Source: an uncultured Clostridia bacterium (lineage in GTDB: Bacteria; Bacillota; Clostridia; Oscillospirales; QAKW01). Taken from it: a stretch of 64,000 nt of DNA. The notes beneath the pieces are model-generated. The model was not told where the DNA came from and searched no databases. It saw only the letters and a program-made list of their open reading frames with translations. Below are positions 44,219 through 53,393 of this stretch, in pieces. The stretch's first letter is position 1, and each line of letters begins with the position of its first letter. The stretch covers positions 1-64,000 of the forward strand of contig CALWYZ010000010.1 of assembly GCA_944385895.1 (NCBI GenBank), given 5' to 3'. Position numbers and translations under genes: made by a program.

Positions 44219-44836
44219 ATGGCGTCTGTAAAATTAACAAAGAACGAACTTAAAAAGCAAAAGGATCAGTTAAAACAGTTTGAACGATATCTTCCGACAT
44301 TACAGCTTAAAAAGCAGCAGCTTCAAATGGTTATTATGAAAACTGTCGCCGAATCGGAGAATATAGAAAAAGAATATCTTTCCATGATCGATGGACTTGA
44401 TGATTGGGTAGCGGTTTTTGCAGAGAATACGCTTTTCTCTGATGAAAGAAAAATTGAAAATCTGGTAATACCGGATAAGATTATATACACACAAGACAAT
44501 ATTGCAGGAGTTACCGTTCCGGTATTCAAGCAACTTACTTTTAAAGATATTTCATATGATGTGGCGGATTACCCTCTTTGGGTGGATGAGGCACTTGTAC
44601 GTATGCGAGAAATATCAAGACTCAATGTGCTGCTGAAGACATTGAAAAAACAGGTTGAATTGTTAAGCCGCGAACTGAGATTCACCTCTCAAAGAGTTAA
44701 TTTGTTTGAAAAGGTCAAAATACCAGAGGCAAAAGAAAATATACGGAAAATCGATATTTATCTGGGAGATCAGCAAACAAGTGCGGTTGTTCGCGGAAAA
44801 ATCGCAAAGAAGAAAAGACAGGGGGTTAACGTATGA
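44219..44836 (+). CDS. V-type ATPase subunit D
   Basis: Central rotor shaft. Two long coiled-coil helices at the N- and C-termini (LTKNELKKQKDQLKQFERY and the ELLSRELRFTSQRVNLFE region) are typical. 205 aa. Overlaps the subunit I gene by four bases. Confidence 0.93.
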   Translation: MASVKLTKNELKKQKDQLKQFERYLPTLQLKKQQLQMVIMKTVAESENIEKEYLSMIDGLDDWVAVFAENTLFSDERKIENLVIPDKIIYTQDNIAGVTVPVFKQLTFKDISYDVADYPLWVDEALVRMREISRLNVLLKTLKKQVELLSRELRFTSQRVNLFEKVKIPEAKENIRKIDIYLGDQQTSAVVRGKIAKKKRQGVNV

Positions 44837-46659
44837 TTGAAAAAATGAAAACCGTCTGTATTGTAGCTCAGGATACTCACAGAGAAGAACTGCTTAACAC
44901 ACTTAGAGATCTCGGAATACTGCATATTGCCGAAAAAAATTCTGCAGATTCAAAACTGCTGGAACGCTTGTCTGTCCTTTCACATCTGATGCAGGAACTG
45001 AAAGACTATGTAAAAGAGAGTAAAAAAGAAAATGAACTACTCTCAGATGAGCAGTTTGAAAAAATGAGCCAAAGTGCTGTCATTGCGCTTGAAAGAAAGA
45101 GTGCGCTGAAAGACAGTCTTAACGCATTGCTTCTTGAGATAGAAAGAATAAATATGTGGGGTGATTTTGATCCGCAAAGCATAAAAGATCTTCCTAATAA
45201 TTTTGATCTGCATTTCTACAGTATTGATAAAAAAGGATACATGTCGATCAAAGAAGATGAAAACATAAAATTCATTTGTATTGCACCTGTGAAAAAAATG
45301 AAAACCGTTGCTGTTTTCGGAAGACTTGACCCCGCTGTTGGCGCAGTTGAGTTTAATCTTCCTGAAAAAGGTCTTTCTGAATTAAAAGAAGAAGCAGAAA
45401 AATGCAAAAGGGAGATTTCGGAATGTGAAAATATAATAACAGAAGCGGCGAGACATCTGAAAAGCTACTCCCGGCAATTACTGAATACACAAAATGCCGT
45501 AGAATATTCTTCGGCGGACAGATCTCTTGAAACGGATAGCGGACTTGTGTGGATAACAGGCTACATCCCCGCAGCTGAAAAGGAAAAGTTTTCTGATGCT
45601 GCAAAAGAACATGGCTGGGCATGGCTTATAAACGATGTGGAAGAGGATGATGCAAATGTCCCCACAAAGATACGCTACAATAAGATTACACGGCTTATAA
45701 AGCCTTTGTTTGACATCTTGGGAACGGTTCCGGGATATAGAGAGTATGATATTTCATTTTGGTTTCTGGCATTTTTTGCTTTGTTTTTTGCAATGATAAT
45801 CGGCGATGCAGGTTATGGCGTGCTCTTTCTGATCTGCACAGCCGTTATCAACATTAAGATGAAAAAGATAACAAATATAACGCTTCTTCTTTACCTGCTA
45901 TCTTCCGCAACTGTTATTTGGGGTGCGCTGACAGGTACTTGGTTCGGTCTTGAGGGAGCAATGAAAATACCGTTTTTAAAGGCTCTTGTTATTCCCGCAT
46001 TTGCAAATTATCCCGAATATTTCGGTATTACAGCGACGGACGCTCAGAACAATGTGATGAAGTTTTGCTTCAGTATAGGAGTTATCCAGCTGGCGCTTGC
46101 GTGTATTATGAACATAAAACGAAAAATCGGCCAGAAAAATCTCAGCTGGATTTCGGACCTTGGTTGGCTGTTTGCAATCAGTGCGTTGTATTTTGTGGTG
46201 TTATATCTTGTCATTGGTCAACAGATTAACCTGGGTATTGTTGGTGCAATCGTTGGTCTTGGATTCCTGTTGGTTGTATTTTTCGGTGGGATGGATCCCA
46301 AAAAGACTTTTTCACAAGGGTTCAAAGCAGGTTTAGGAAACACGTTTACGGTATTTTTGGACACTATATCAGCGTTCGGTAATGTTATGAGTTATATAAG
46401 ACTCTTTGCAGTCGGTATGGCATCTTTAGCGATTGCGCAAAGCTTCAACAATATGGCATCGGGGTTCAGCGGAGCACTTGTTATTGTCGGAGCCGTGATT
46501 ATGATAATAGGACATATTTTGAATATCGTAATGGGATTTTTGTCTGTTGTTGTACACGGCGTCCGTCTTAATCTTTTAGAGTTTTCCGGACAGCTGGGCA
46601 TGGAGTGGTCAGGTATAGCTTACAATCCATTCCGCAAATTCAAAAAAACAAAAAAATAA
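44833..46659 (+). CDS. V-type ATPase subunit I (a-subunit, membrane stator)
   Basis: N-terminal cytoplasmic stator arm (about 1-310), then seven or eight membrane helices (about 315-590) with the VMSYIRLFAVGMASLAIA segment that carries the essential Arg, and GDAGYG before it. At 608 aa it is on the short side but complete. It forms the half-channels for H+ or Na+. Confidence 0.93.
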   Translation: MIEKMKTVCIVAQDTHREELLNTLRDLGILHIAEKNSADSKLLERLSVLSHLMQELKDYVKESKKENELLSDEQFEKMSQSAVIALERKSALKDSLNALLLEIERINMWGDFDPQSIKDLPNNFDLHFYSIDKKGYMSIKEDENIKFICIAPVKKMKTVAVFGRLDPAVGAVEFNLPEKGLSELKEEAEKCKREISECENIITEAARHLKSYSRQLLNTQNAVEYSSADRSLETDSGLVWITGYIPAAEKEKFSDAAKEHGWAWLINDVEEDDANVPTKIRYNKITRLIKPLFDILGTVPGYREYDISFWFLAFFALFFAMIIGDAGYGVLFLICTAVINIKMKKITNITLLLYLLSSATVIWGALTGTWFGLEGAMKIPFLKALVIPAFANYPEYFGITATDAQNNVMKFCFSIGVIQLALACIMNIKRKIGQKNLSWISDLGWLFAISALYFVVLYLVIGQQINLGIVGAIVGLGFLLVVFFGGMDPKKTFSQGFKAGLGNTFTVFLDTISAFGNVMSYIRLFAVGMASLAIAQSFNNMASGFSGALVIVGAVIMIIGHILNIVMGFLSVVVHGVRLNLLEFSGQLGMEWSGIAYNPFRKFKKTKK

Positions 46660-46680
46660 TTTATTTTTAAGGAGGCAATT

Positions 46681-47118
46681 ATGGAAATTCAATATATTGG
46701 TATGGCATGTGCTTTAGGGCTCTCTGCTATAGGTTCAGCTTTTGGTGCGGGTTACGCCGCAATGTCTTCAGTCGGTGCGTGGAAAAAATGTTATGCAAAC
46801 GGAAAACCCGCACCATTCATGATGGTTGCTTTTTCAGGCGCTCCGCTTACTCAAACGATTTACGGCTTTTTGCTTATGAACTTTATCCGCAGTGCGTTCG
46901 AGTCGGGAACAGCTTCCGCTACATTGTGTATGTTTGTTGGTCTGCTTGCAGGTCTTGCGATTGGACTGTCTGCTCTGTTCCAAGGCAAAGTTGCTGCCGC
47001 TTCTGCAGATGCTCTCGGAGAGACAGGCAAGGGTACAGCAAACTACTTTATCGTTATCGGTATCGTTGAAACAGTTGCGTTGTTCACATTGGTATTTGGA
47101 CTTCTTTTATTGCAGTAA
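46681..47118 (+). CDS. V-type ATPase subunit K (c-ring proteolipid)
   Basis: Four membrane helices (two hairpins) in 145 aa. The ion-binding Glu is in IGIVETVALFTLV (second hairpin); the first hairpin has Gln in LTQTIYGF at the matching place, so one ion site per subunit is expected. AAGGAGG precedes the ATG. Last gene of the operon. Whether it moves H+ or Na+ cannot be settled by eye. Confidence 0.93.
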   Translation: MEIQYIGMACALGLSAIGSAFGAGYAAMSSVGAWKKCYANGKPAPFMMVAFSGAPLTQTIYGFLLMNFIRSAFESGTASATLCMFVGLLAGLAIGLSALFQGKVAAASADALGETGKGTANYFIVIGIVETVALFTLVFGLLLLQ

Positions 47119-47235
47119 TTATGGTGGCCAAGGCAATATTGCACTGAGATTTTCACTGTTGTTTATGCACTGTATAGATTTACTCGTTGCAACAGTAATT
47201 AAATGAAATATACTAAGTCAAATATAAATTTAAAT

Positions 47236-47272
47236 TGGGCGGCAACAGGCTAATAAAGCCTGTTGCCGCCCA
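47236..47272 (+). terminator. 16-bp perfect hairpin after V-ATPase operon
   Basis: Arms 47236-47251 and 47257-47272 with a 5-nt loop, G+C-rich stem. The tail is only weakly T-rich (CCATTTAATT), but it is the first strong hairpin after subunit K. The rest of the 346-nt spacer shows nothing clear. Confidence 0.7.
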
Positions 47273-47464
47273 CCATTTAATTAAATAAATGAAAGTAAAA
47301 AGATGACCGGATAAAAATATTTATTTGATAAGACAGAAGAATATTTCGCAATTTTTTGTCTACCAACAGCAAAAAACATTGTGGTATTATTTTTATTTTC
47401 TTTTTAAATACTGGTTACAAATTTTAGCGCATATTTATTCCTATGCTGAAAATATAGGGACAAC

Positions 47465-48289
47465 TTAAAGGTCTTTGTTTGGAGAGTGTCCAAAAAACTT
47501 TTTATATGCACGATAGAAAGCCGAATAGTCATGGAAACCGCATTGCTGTGCCGCAACAGTCGCCTGTGTGCCTTTTTTTATGTTATTTTTTGCAGCTATA
47601 AGCCGTTTTATCATAATGTATTCCCAAACGGAAGAACCGGTGGCGTTTTTAAACACTCTGCTAAATTGTGATACGCTCATAAAAAAATATTCGCTCAATG
47701 ACCCCAACGTTAAATCATCAAATAAGTGCAGATTAACATAATTAAGGATTTTTTGTGTAAGTTTTTCCTCATCGGTATTTTTTAGCTCAAATTGTTTTGA
47801 TAAAAAAGCGCTTGAAATAGTGCTTAGCAAAGTAAATAATCGTATTTTTATTTCTATTTTTTTCTGCATATCCGATATACCGGTATTACACATATTTTGC
47901 AATAATTCTAAAGGCTGCTCCAACTTAAAATCAGCTGGTAAAAACAGATTGCCCTTGCCCAGAGGATGGTCGTAAAACGGTTTTAGCAGAGTGTGTGACG
48001 GATCTATACCGCTAATGATATCAGGCAGAAAATGCAGAGAAAATCTCTCGTAGGTTTTATCAGACAGAATTTTTATCATATGCGATTCTGATGGGCGCAT
48101 TATCAGGATACATCCCGGTATAAGAGGATATTCTGTTCCCTCTACAAGGTATACGGCATCGCCTCCGATATAACAGTATATCTCAAGCTGTTCATGTAGA
48201 TGCATCTTGAAAGAAGTATCCTTTGGCTTTTCATCAATCGAATGATGAAAGTATATTTCTTCATCTTTATATGAAAACCTATGATTCAT
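47465..48289 (-). CDS. AraC-family transcriptional regulator of the hexuronate cluster
   Basis: N-terminal cupin-type sensing domain (HHSIDEKPKDTSFKMHLHEQ, then YLVEGTEYPLIPGCILIM) and a C-terminal double helix-turn-helix (about 180-270, with LGSLSEYFFMSVSQFSRVFK and AAQQCGFHDYSAFYRAYKKFFG). I choose ATG 48289 (274 aa) with AAAGTGG upstream; an ATG at 48334 has no site and would extend the protein by 15. It is divergent from uxaC, so it likely controls the hexuronate genes, with a uronate or intermediate as signal. Confidence 0.85.
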   Translation of the reverse strand: MNHRFSYKDEEIYFHHSIDEKPKDTSFKMHLHEQLEIYCYIGGDAVYLVEGTEYPLIPGCILIMRPSESHMIKILSDKTYERFSLHFLPDIISGIDPSHTLLKPFYDHPLGKGNLFLPADFKLEQPLELLQNMCNTGISDMQKKIEIKIRLFTLLSTISSAFLSKQFELKNTDEEKLTQKILNYVNLHLFDDLTLGSLSEYFFMSVSQFSRVFKNATGSSVWEYIMIKRLIAAKNNIKKGTQATVAAQQCGFHDYSAFYRAYKKFFGHSPNKDL

Positions 48290-48361
48290 TTTTATTCCAC
48301 TTTCGGTTGTTCTTGTATAAATCAATTTTAACATATTATGATAAGATTTACAATGTTTGAG

Positions 48362-48392
48362 AACAAATTTACAATGGAATTGTAAATTTGTT
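48362..48392. promoter_or_regulatory. 14-bp perfect palindrome in the regulator/uxaC spacer
   Basis: AACAAATTTACAAT (48362-48375) and ATTGTAAATTTGTT (48379-48392) with a 3-nt centre; an extra half-site TTTACAAT lies at 48347-48354. A TATAAT at 48408-48413 follows, without a good -35, fitting an activator-dependent promoter for uxaC. Probable operator of the AraC protein. Confidence 0.65.
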
Positions 48393-48435
48393 TGATATAT
48401 AATCAGTTATAATAATTGGAAAGGTTTGGGCTGAT

Positions 48436-49797
48436 ATGAAAGAGCGATATTTGCTTTCAACGCCGGCTGCGGCAAAATTATATAACAAAATCAAAGATTG
48501 TCCTATATATGATTATCATTGCCATTTATCGGCACGGGAAATAACAGAGGACATAACATTTGATAATATAGGAGAGTTATGGCTTGGCGCTGACCATTAT
48601 AAATGGCGTCTTATGCGTGCCGCAGGCATTGATGAAAATTTGATTACCGGCAATGCCGGATGGAGGGAAAAATTTATTGCCTATGCCGGTGTAATATCCA
48701 AGGCTGCCGGCAACCCGCTTTATCACTGGTCACATATGGAATTGAGCAGATATTTTAATATAGATACCACTATATCAGAAGAATCTGCAAATGCAATCTG
48801 GGAAGAGGCAAACGAGACTATAAAAAAGTCTAAGCTCTCGCCGAAAAAGCTTATACGGATGTCAAATGTAAAATACATAGCAACGACTGATGATATCACA
48901 GATAGCTTGAAATACCATTCAATGCTGCAAAGTCAGTCGGATTTTGATACGGTTGTAGCGCCGTCGATGAGATTTGATAAGCTGCTTTTAATTAACAGAG
49001 ACGATTATGCTCAGTATATCCGTACTCTCTCAGAACAGACCAAAATATATATTTCAAATATTGACCAGCTGCAATCAGCCGTATCGGAAAAAGTAAAATA
49101 TTTTATTAAGCATAACTGCAAGTTTGCGGATATCGGAATACCTTTCTTCCCTGACGTTACAGATGATGAAAAGGCTGCTTCCAAAGCATTTGAAGATGCA
49201 CTTGAAGGTAAAACTGCCAGTTCATCGGATTATTCAGCGTTTTTGCGTAAAATGCTTTTATTTATTGGAAAAGAGTGTAGGCAGAATAATATAATTTTGC
49301 AGTTGCATCTTGCGGTTTTACGTAATACAAATACGGAATTGTTTATAAAATTGGGTCCTGATTGCGGCGCGGACTGCATCGGTGATGTGATAGAGGGCAG
49401 TAAAATAGCATCATTACTGGATGCAATGAACTCGAACGCAGGGCTTCCGTTTGTTGTTTTATATACGTTAAATCCTTCAATGACCTCTCAGCTTGCTGCT
49501 ATTGCCGGAAGCTTTCAAAACGTAAGACTTGGGGCAGCATGGTGGTTTGCCGATCACAAAAGAGGTATAGCTGAGGTAATCAATACAATTGCAGAAATAG
49601 GATATATTGACGGCTTCCTCGGCATGCTCACTGACAGCCGAAGCTTTTTATCATATACAAGACATGATTATTTCCGCAGAATTTTAGCAAGTATCTTATC
49701 AGACTGGACAGAAAGCGGGGAATTCTCGGGAAATACACTGCAGCTGGCTGAAGATATTTGTTATAAAAATATAAAACAACTGATATTTGATAAATAA
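48436..49797 (+). CDS. uxaC: Glucuronate (uronate) isomerase UxaC
   Basis: Converts D-glucuronate to D-fructuronate (and galacturonate to tagaturonate). Metal-site and family motifs: YDYHCHLSAREI near the N-terminus, QLHLAVLRNTN, and the C-terminal WWFADHKRGI and TDSRSFLSYTRHDYFRRIL. 453 aa, normal size. First gene of the catabolic operon. Confidence 0.94.
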   Translation: MKERYLLSTPAAAKLYNKIKDCPIYDYHCHLSAREITEDITFDNIGELWLGADHYKWRLMRAAGIDENLITGNAGWREKFIAYAGVISKAAGNPLYHWSHMELSRYFNIDTTISEESANAIWEEANETIKKSKLSPKKLIRMSNVKYIATTDDITDSLKYHSMLQSQSDFDTVVAPSMRFDKLLLINRDDYAQYIRTLSEQTKIYISNIDQLQSAVSEKVKYFIKHNCKFADIGIPFFPDVTDDEKAASKAFEDALEGKTASSSDYSAFLRKMLLFIGKECRQNNIILQLHLAVLRNTNTELFIKLGPDCGADCIGDVIEGSKIASLLDAMNSNAGLPFVVLYTLNPSMTSQLAAIAGSFQNVRLGAAWWFADHKRGIAEVINTIAEIGYIDGFLGMLTDSRSFLSYTRHDYFRRILASILSDWTESGEFSGNTLQLAEDICYKNIKQLIFDK

Positions 49798-49812
49798 AGG
49801 AGTAATAAACAC

Positions 49813-50856
49813 GTGAAATTAACATTTCGTTGGTATGGTCAAAATGATCCCATAACGCTTGAAAAGATACGGCAGATTCCCAATATGTACGGAATAGTAT
49901 CTGCTGTTTATGATGTTCCTGCCGGATCGGTGTGGAGCATGGAAAGTATTATGCGGGTAAAAACACAGGCACTTAACAATGGACTTGAATTTGATGTGGT
50001 TGAAAGTGTACCCGTTCCTGAAGAAATTAAGTATGGCGGACCTAATGCTAAAGAACTCACTGATGTTTATTGCGAAAATATCAGAAGACTTGGCAAAGCC
50101 GGGGTTAAATGTATTTGCTATAACTTCATGCCTGTTTTTGATTGGCTGAGAAGTGAATTGGCACATAAACAGGCGGACGGTGCAAATGCTCTTGCCTATG
50201 ATGAAAAAACTGTTTTGGCAATGGATCCGCTTAAGAGCGAACTGTCGCTGCCAGGCTGGGACGAAAGCTACACAAGAGAGCAGCTGGGCGGGCTTATTAT
50301 GAAGTATAAAAGTATTTCTGAAGAAAAGCTGTGGGCTAATCTTGAAACCTTTCTTAAACAGATTATTCCGGTGGCGGAAAGCAATGATATTTCAATGGCG
50401 ATTCATCCGGACGATCCGCCTTGGGGAATATTCGGGCTGCCGCGTATTATAACAACTGAACGTAATCTTGAACGACTATTAAACCTGGTTGACAGTCCGT
50501 CAAACGGTATAACCTTATGTACCGGGTCTTTGGGTGCATTGCCGGAAAATGATTTGCCTAAAATAGCAAAACGTTTTGCTAAAAGAATACCTTTTGCTCA
50601 CTTACGTAATATTTTGCGTACAGGCAACAGGCAGTTTCAGGAGGTCGCACACCCTACATCTTGCGGATCGCTTGATATGTATGGCATTGTAAAAAGTCTT
50701 GTAGAGGGTGGTTTTGACGGTTATGTCCGTCCGGATCACGGAAGAATGATTTGGGGTGAAGACGGTCGCTATGGCTATGGTTTATATGACAGAGCACTGG
50801 GTGCTGCATATATTAACGGTTTATTTGAAGCAATTGAGAAAGATATGGGTGAATAA
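49813..50856 (+). CDS. uxuA: Mannonate dehydratase UxuA
   Basis: Dehydrates D-mannonate to 2-keto-3-deoxygluconate. Starts at GTG with AGGAG 10 nt upstream, reading MKLTFRWYGQNDP, the family opening; CYNFMPVFDW, IHPDDPPW and the metal His/Asp of RPDHGRMIWGE are present. 347 aa. Between uxaC and the SDR gene. Confidence 0.94.
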   Translation: MKLTFRWYGQNDPITLEKIRQIPNMYGIVSAVYDVPAGSVWSMESIMRVKTQALNNGLEFDVVESVPVPEEIKYGGPNAKELTDVYCENIRRLGKAGVKCICYNFMPVFDWLRSELAHKQADGANALAYDEKTVLAMDPLKSELSLPGWDESYTREQLGGLIMKYKSISEEKLWANLETFLKQIIPVAESNDISMAIHPDDPPWGIFGLPRIITTERNLERLLNLVDSPSNGITLCTGSLGALPENDLPKIAKRFAKRIPFAHLRNILRTGNRQFQEVAHPTSCGSLDMYGIVKSLVEGGFDGYVRPDHGRMIWGEDGRYGYGLYDRALGAAYINGLFEAIEKDMGE

Positions 50857-50858
50857 GA

Positions 50859-51683
50859 ATGAATGATACAATAGTTATAACTGGTGCCGGAGGAGTTTTA
50901 TGCTCGGTATTTGCAAAAGAGCTTGCCAAAAACGGTGCTCCGGTTGCTCTTCTTGACTTGAATCTTGAAGCGGCTGAAAAGGTCGCACAAGATATACGCT
51001 CTGATAACGGAACAGCAAAAGCATATAAAGCTAATGTGCTTGATAAACAAAACCTTCAGCAGATTCATGACGAAATTGTCCGTGATTTCGGTAAATGTAA
51101 AATATTGATAAATGGTGCAGGAGGAAATAATCCCAAGGCTACTACAGAACATGAAGTATTTGAAAACGGAGATGAGACGGCAGAGGAGTTTAAGACGTTT
51201 TTTAATCTTGAACAAGAAGGCTTTGACTTTGTTTTCAGATTAAATATCATGGGTACTTTGCTGCCAACACAGGTATTTTCAAAAGACATGCTCGGACAAA
51301 CAGGCTGCTGTATAGTTAATATTTCATCAATGAACGCTTACAGACCCCTGACTAAAATACCTGCTTACAGTGCTGCAAAATCAGCAGTATCCAACTTTAC
51401 ACAATGGCTTGCGGTACATTTTGCTCAGCAGGGAATTCGTGTTAATGCTATAGCTCCCGGATTTTTTGTAACTAATCAAAATAAGAACCTGCTTTTTGAC
51501 CAGAATGGAAATCCTACTGCCAGAACCGATAAAATTATAAATGCTACTCCGATGAAGAGATTCGGAGAGCCGGAGGAACTGCTTGGAGCGCTTAAATGGC
51601 TGACAAACGAAAAAGAATCCGGATTTGTCACAGGAATTGTTGTTCCGGTTGACGGCGGATTTTCTGCCTATTCAGGAGTTTAA
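50859..51683 (+). CDS. SDR-family oxidoreductase, probable fructuronate reductase
   Basis: Classical short-chain dehydrogenase: NAD site TGAGGVL, Ser in NISSMN, and YSAAKS catalytic Tyr-Lys. In this position it most likely reduces D-fructuronate to D-mannonate, replacing the polyol-dehydrogenase-type UxuB of enterobacteria (compare YjmF of Bacillus). 274 aa; begins 2 nt after uxuA. Substrate is inferred from context. Confidence 0.82.
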   Translation: MNDTIVITGAGGVLCSVFAKELAKNGAPVALLDLNLEAAEKVAQDIRSDNGTAKAYKANVLDKQNLQQIHDEIVRDFGKCKILINGAGGNNPKATTEHEVFENGDETAEEFKTFFNLEQEGFDFVFRLNIMGTLLPTQVFSKDMLGQTGCCIVNISSMNAYRPLTKIPAYSAAKSAVSNFTQWLAVHFAQQGIRVNAIAPGFFVTNQNKNLLFDQNGNPTARTDKIINATPMKRFGEPEELLGALKWLTNEKESGFVTGIVVPVDGGFSAYSGV

Positions 51684-51714
51684 ATAATAATTCTTATACA
51701 GGAGATAAAATACT

Positions 51715-52350
51715 ATGGCTTTTTTGACAAAAGAAGAAGTTTTATTTAAAATTAGAGATAATGCAATAGTTGCCGTGGTACGCGGTAATACGCCTGAAAA
51801 GGCTGAAGAGATCGTTAACAGCTGTATTGATGGCGGAATCAATATTATCGAGCTTACCTTTACAGTACCATATGCGCACAGAATAATCGAAAAAATATCC
51901 CAAAAATACGGTGACAATATTTTGCTTGGAGCCGGTACGGTCCTGGATGCTCCTACAGCCAGAATCGCAATGCTGTCCGGTGCGCAATTCATTGTATCGC
52001 CGCATTTTGATCCTGAAGTTACACGTATTTGCAATAGATATCGTGTTGCAAATATGGCAGGTATTCTGACAGTAAAAGAAGCAATACAGGCAATGGAAGC
52101 GGGAGTTGATATTTTAAAACTATTCCCAGGGGATTTGTTTGGACCTGCGTTTATTAAAGATATAAAAGGACCTCTGCCTTATGCTCAGATTATGCCGACA
52201 GGCGGTGTAAGTATTGAGAATGCAGGACAGTGGATAAAGGCGGGTGCAGTTGCCGTAGGAGTAGGCAGTAATTTGATGAAAGGCGATGTTTATAAAAATG
52301 CAGCCGCTTTAATAAGAGAGATAAACAAATCAAAAAGTGAGAGGGGATAA
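51715..52350 (+). CDS. eda: KDPG aldolase
   Basis: Cleaves 2-keto-3-deoxy-6-phosphogluconate to pyruvate and glyceraldehyde-3-phosphate. Class I aldolase motifs: VVRGNTPEKAEEI with the catalytic Glu, GAGTVLD, and the Schiff-base Lys in ILKLFPGDLFGP. 211 aa. Overlapping RBS/start with kdgK downstream. Confidence 0.92.
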   Translation: MAFLTKEEVLFKIRDNAIVAVVRGNTPEKAEEIVNSCIDGGINIIELTFTVPYAHRIIEKISQKYGDNILLGAGTVLDAPTARIAMLSGAQFIVSPHFDPEVTRICNRYRVANMAGILTVKEAIQAMEAGVDILKLFPGDLFGPAFIKDIKGPLPYAQIMPTGGVSIENAGQWIKAGAVAVGVGSNLMKGDVYKNAAALIREINKSKSERG

Positions 52351-52351
52351 C

Positions 52352-53368
52352 ATGATAGTAACATTCGGAGAAATAATGATGAGGCTGGCGCCTACCGGAT
52401 ATTTACGCCTTAACCAGACGTCTCAGCTTGAAATGACATTTGGCGGAGGCGAAGCAAATGTTGCTGTGTCTTTGGCTAATTATAATAAAAATGCACGTTT
52501 TGTTACCGGCTTGCCTGACAACGATATCGGCTTAGCTTGCATAGGACAGCTTCGCAAATGGAATGTGGATACATCTGAAATAATAGTAAATCCCGGAAGA
52601 ATGGGAATTTATTATTGTGAAAAAGGCGCGTCCCAGCGTCCTTCCAAGGTTATTTATGATCGTGCAGGGTCTGCTTTTGCAAAACTTAAAAGCAGTGATT
52701 TTGATTGGAGTAAAATATTAAAAGGTGCAAAGTGGTTTCACTTTACAGGTATAACTCCTGCATTGAGCGATGGTATAGCCGATGCAACATTGGAAGCGTG
52801 CCGTCAGGCTGAACAAATGAACATTCCTGTTTCATGCGATCTTAATTATCGTAAAAAACTTTGGAGCAAAGAAAAAGCCAACAAAGTAATGAGTGGCTTG
52901 ATGCCTTATGTAGACGTACTTATAGCAAATGAAGAAGACGCAAATGATGTATTTGGTATAAAGGCCGGCAATACAGATGTAACAGCAGGTAAGCTGTGTT
53001 TTGAAAGCTACCGTGACGTAGCAAAGCAGATTGACGACCGTTTCGGAATCAAAAAAATAGCTGTAACGCTCAGAGAATCTGTTTCTGCTTCTAATAATCT
53101 GTGGTCGGCTATGTTATATGATAACGGAGATTTGTATTCATCTAAAAAATATAATATACAAATAGTCGATCGTGTCGGAGGCGGAGACAGCTTTGCAGCA
53201 GGGCTTATTTACGGCATCACAGAGGGCTATGACTGCCAGCGCGCATTAGAATTTGCTACAGCAGCATCCTGTCTGAAGCATTCGATTGAAGGGGATTTTA
53301 ATGACGTATCCGTATCTGAGGTAGAAGCATTGGCAAACGGCGACGGATCCGGCAGAGTACAAAGATAA
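52352..53368 (+). CDS. kdgK: 2-keto-3-deoxygluconate kinase
   Basis: PfkB-family sugar kinase: MIVTFGEIMMRLAP start, GGGEANVAVSLAN, and the C-terminal ATP/anion-hole motif VGGGDSFAAGLIYG. Phosphorylates KDG to KDPG. I start at ATG 52352 with GAGGGG upstream (338 aa); an in-frame GTG at 52337 overlaps that site. Confidence 0.92.
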   Translation: MIVTFGEIMMRLAPTGYLRLNQTSQLEMTFGGGEANVAVSLANYNKNARFVTGLPDNDIGLACIGQLRKWNVDTSEIIVNPGRMGIYYCEKGASQRPSKVIYDRAGSAFAKLKSSDFDWSKILKGAKWFHFTGITPALSDGIADATLEACRQAEQMNIPVSCDLNYRKKLWSKEKANKVMSGLMPYVDVLIANEEDANDVFGIKAGNTDVTAGKLCFESYRDVAKQIDDRFGIKKIAVTLRESVSASNNLWSAMLYDNGDLYSSKKYNIQIVDRVGGGDSFAAGLIYGITEGYDCQRALEFATAASCLKHSIEGDFNDVSVSEVEALANGDGSGRVQR

Positions 53369-53393
53369 ATTCAAAAAGGAAAAGGGTGATGAT

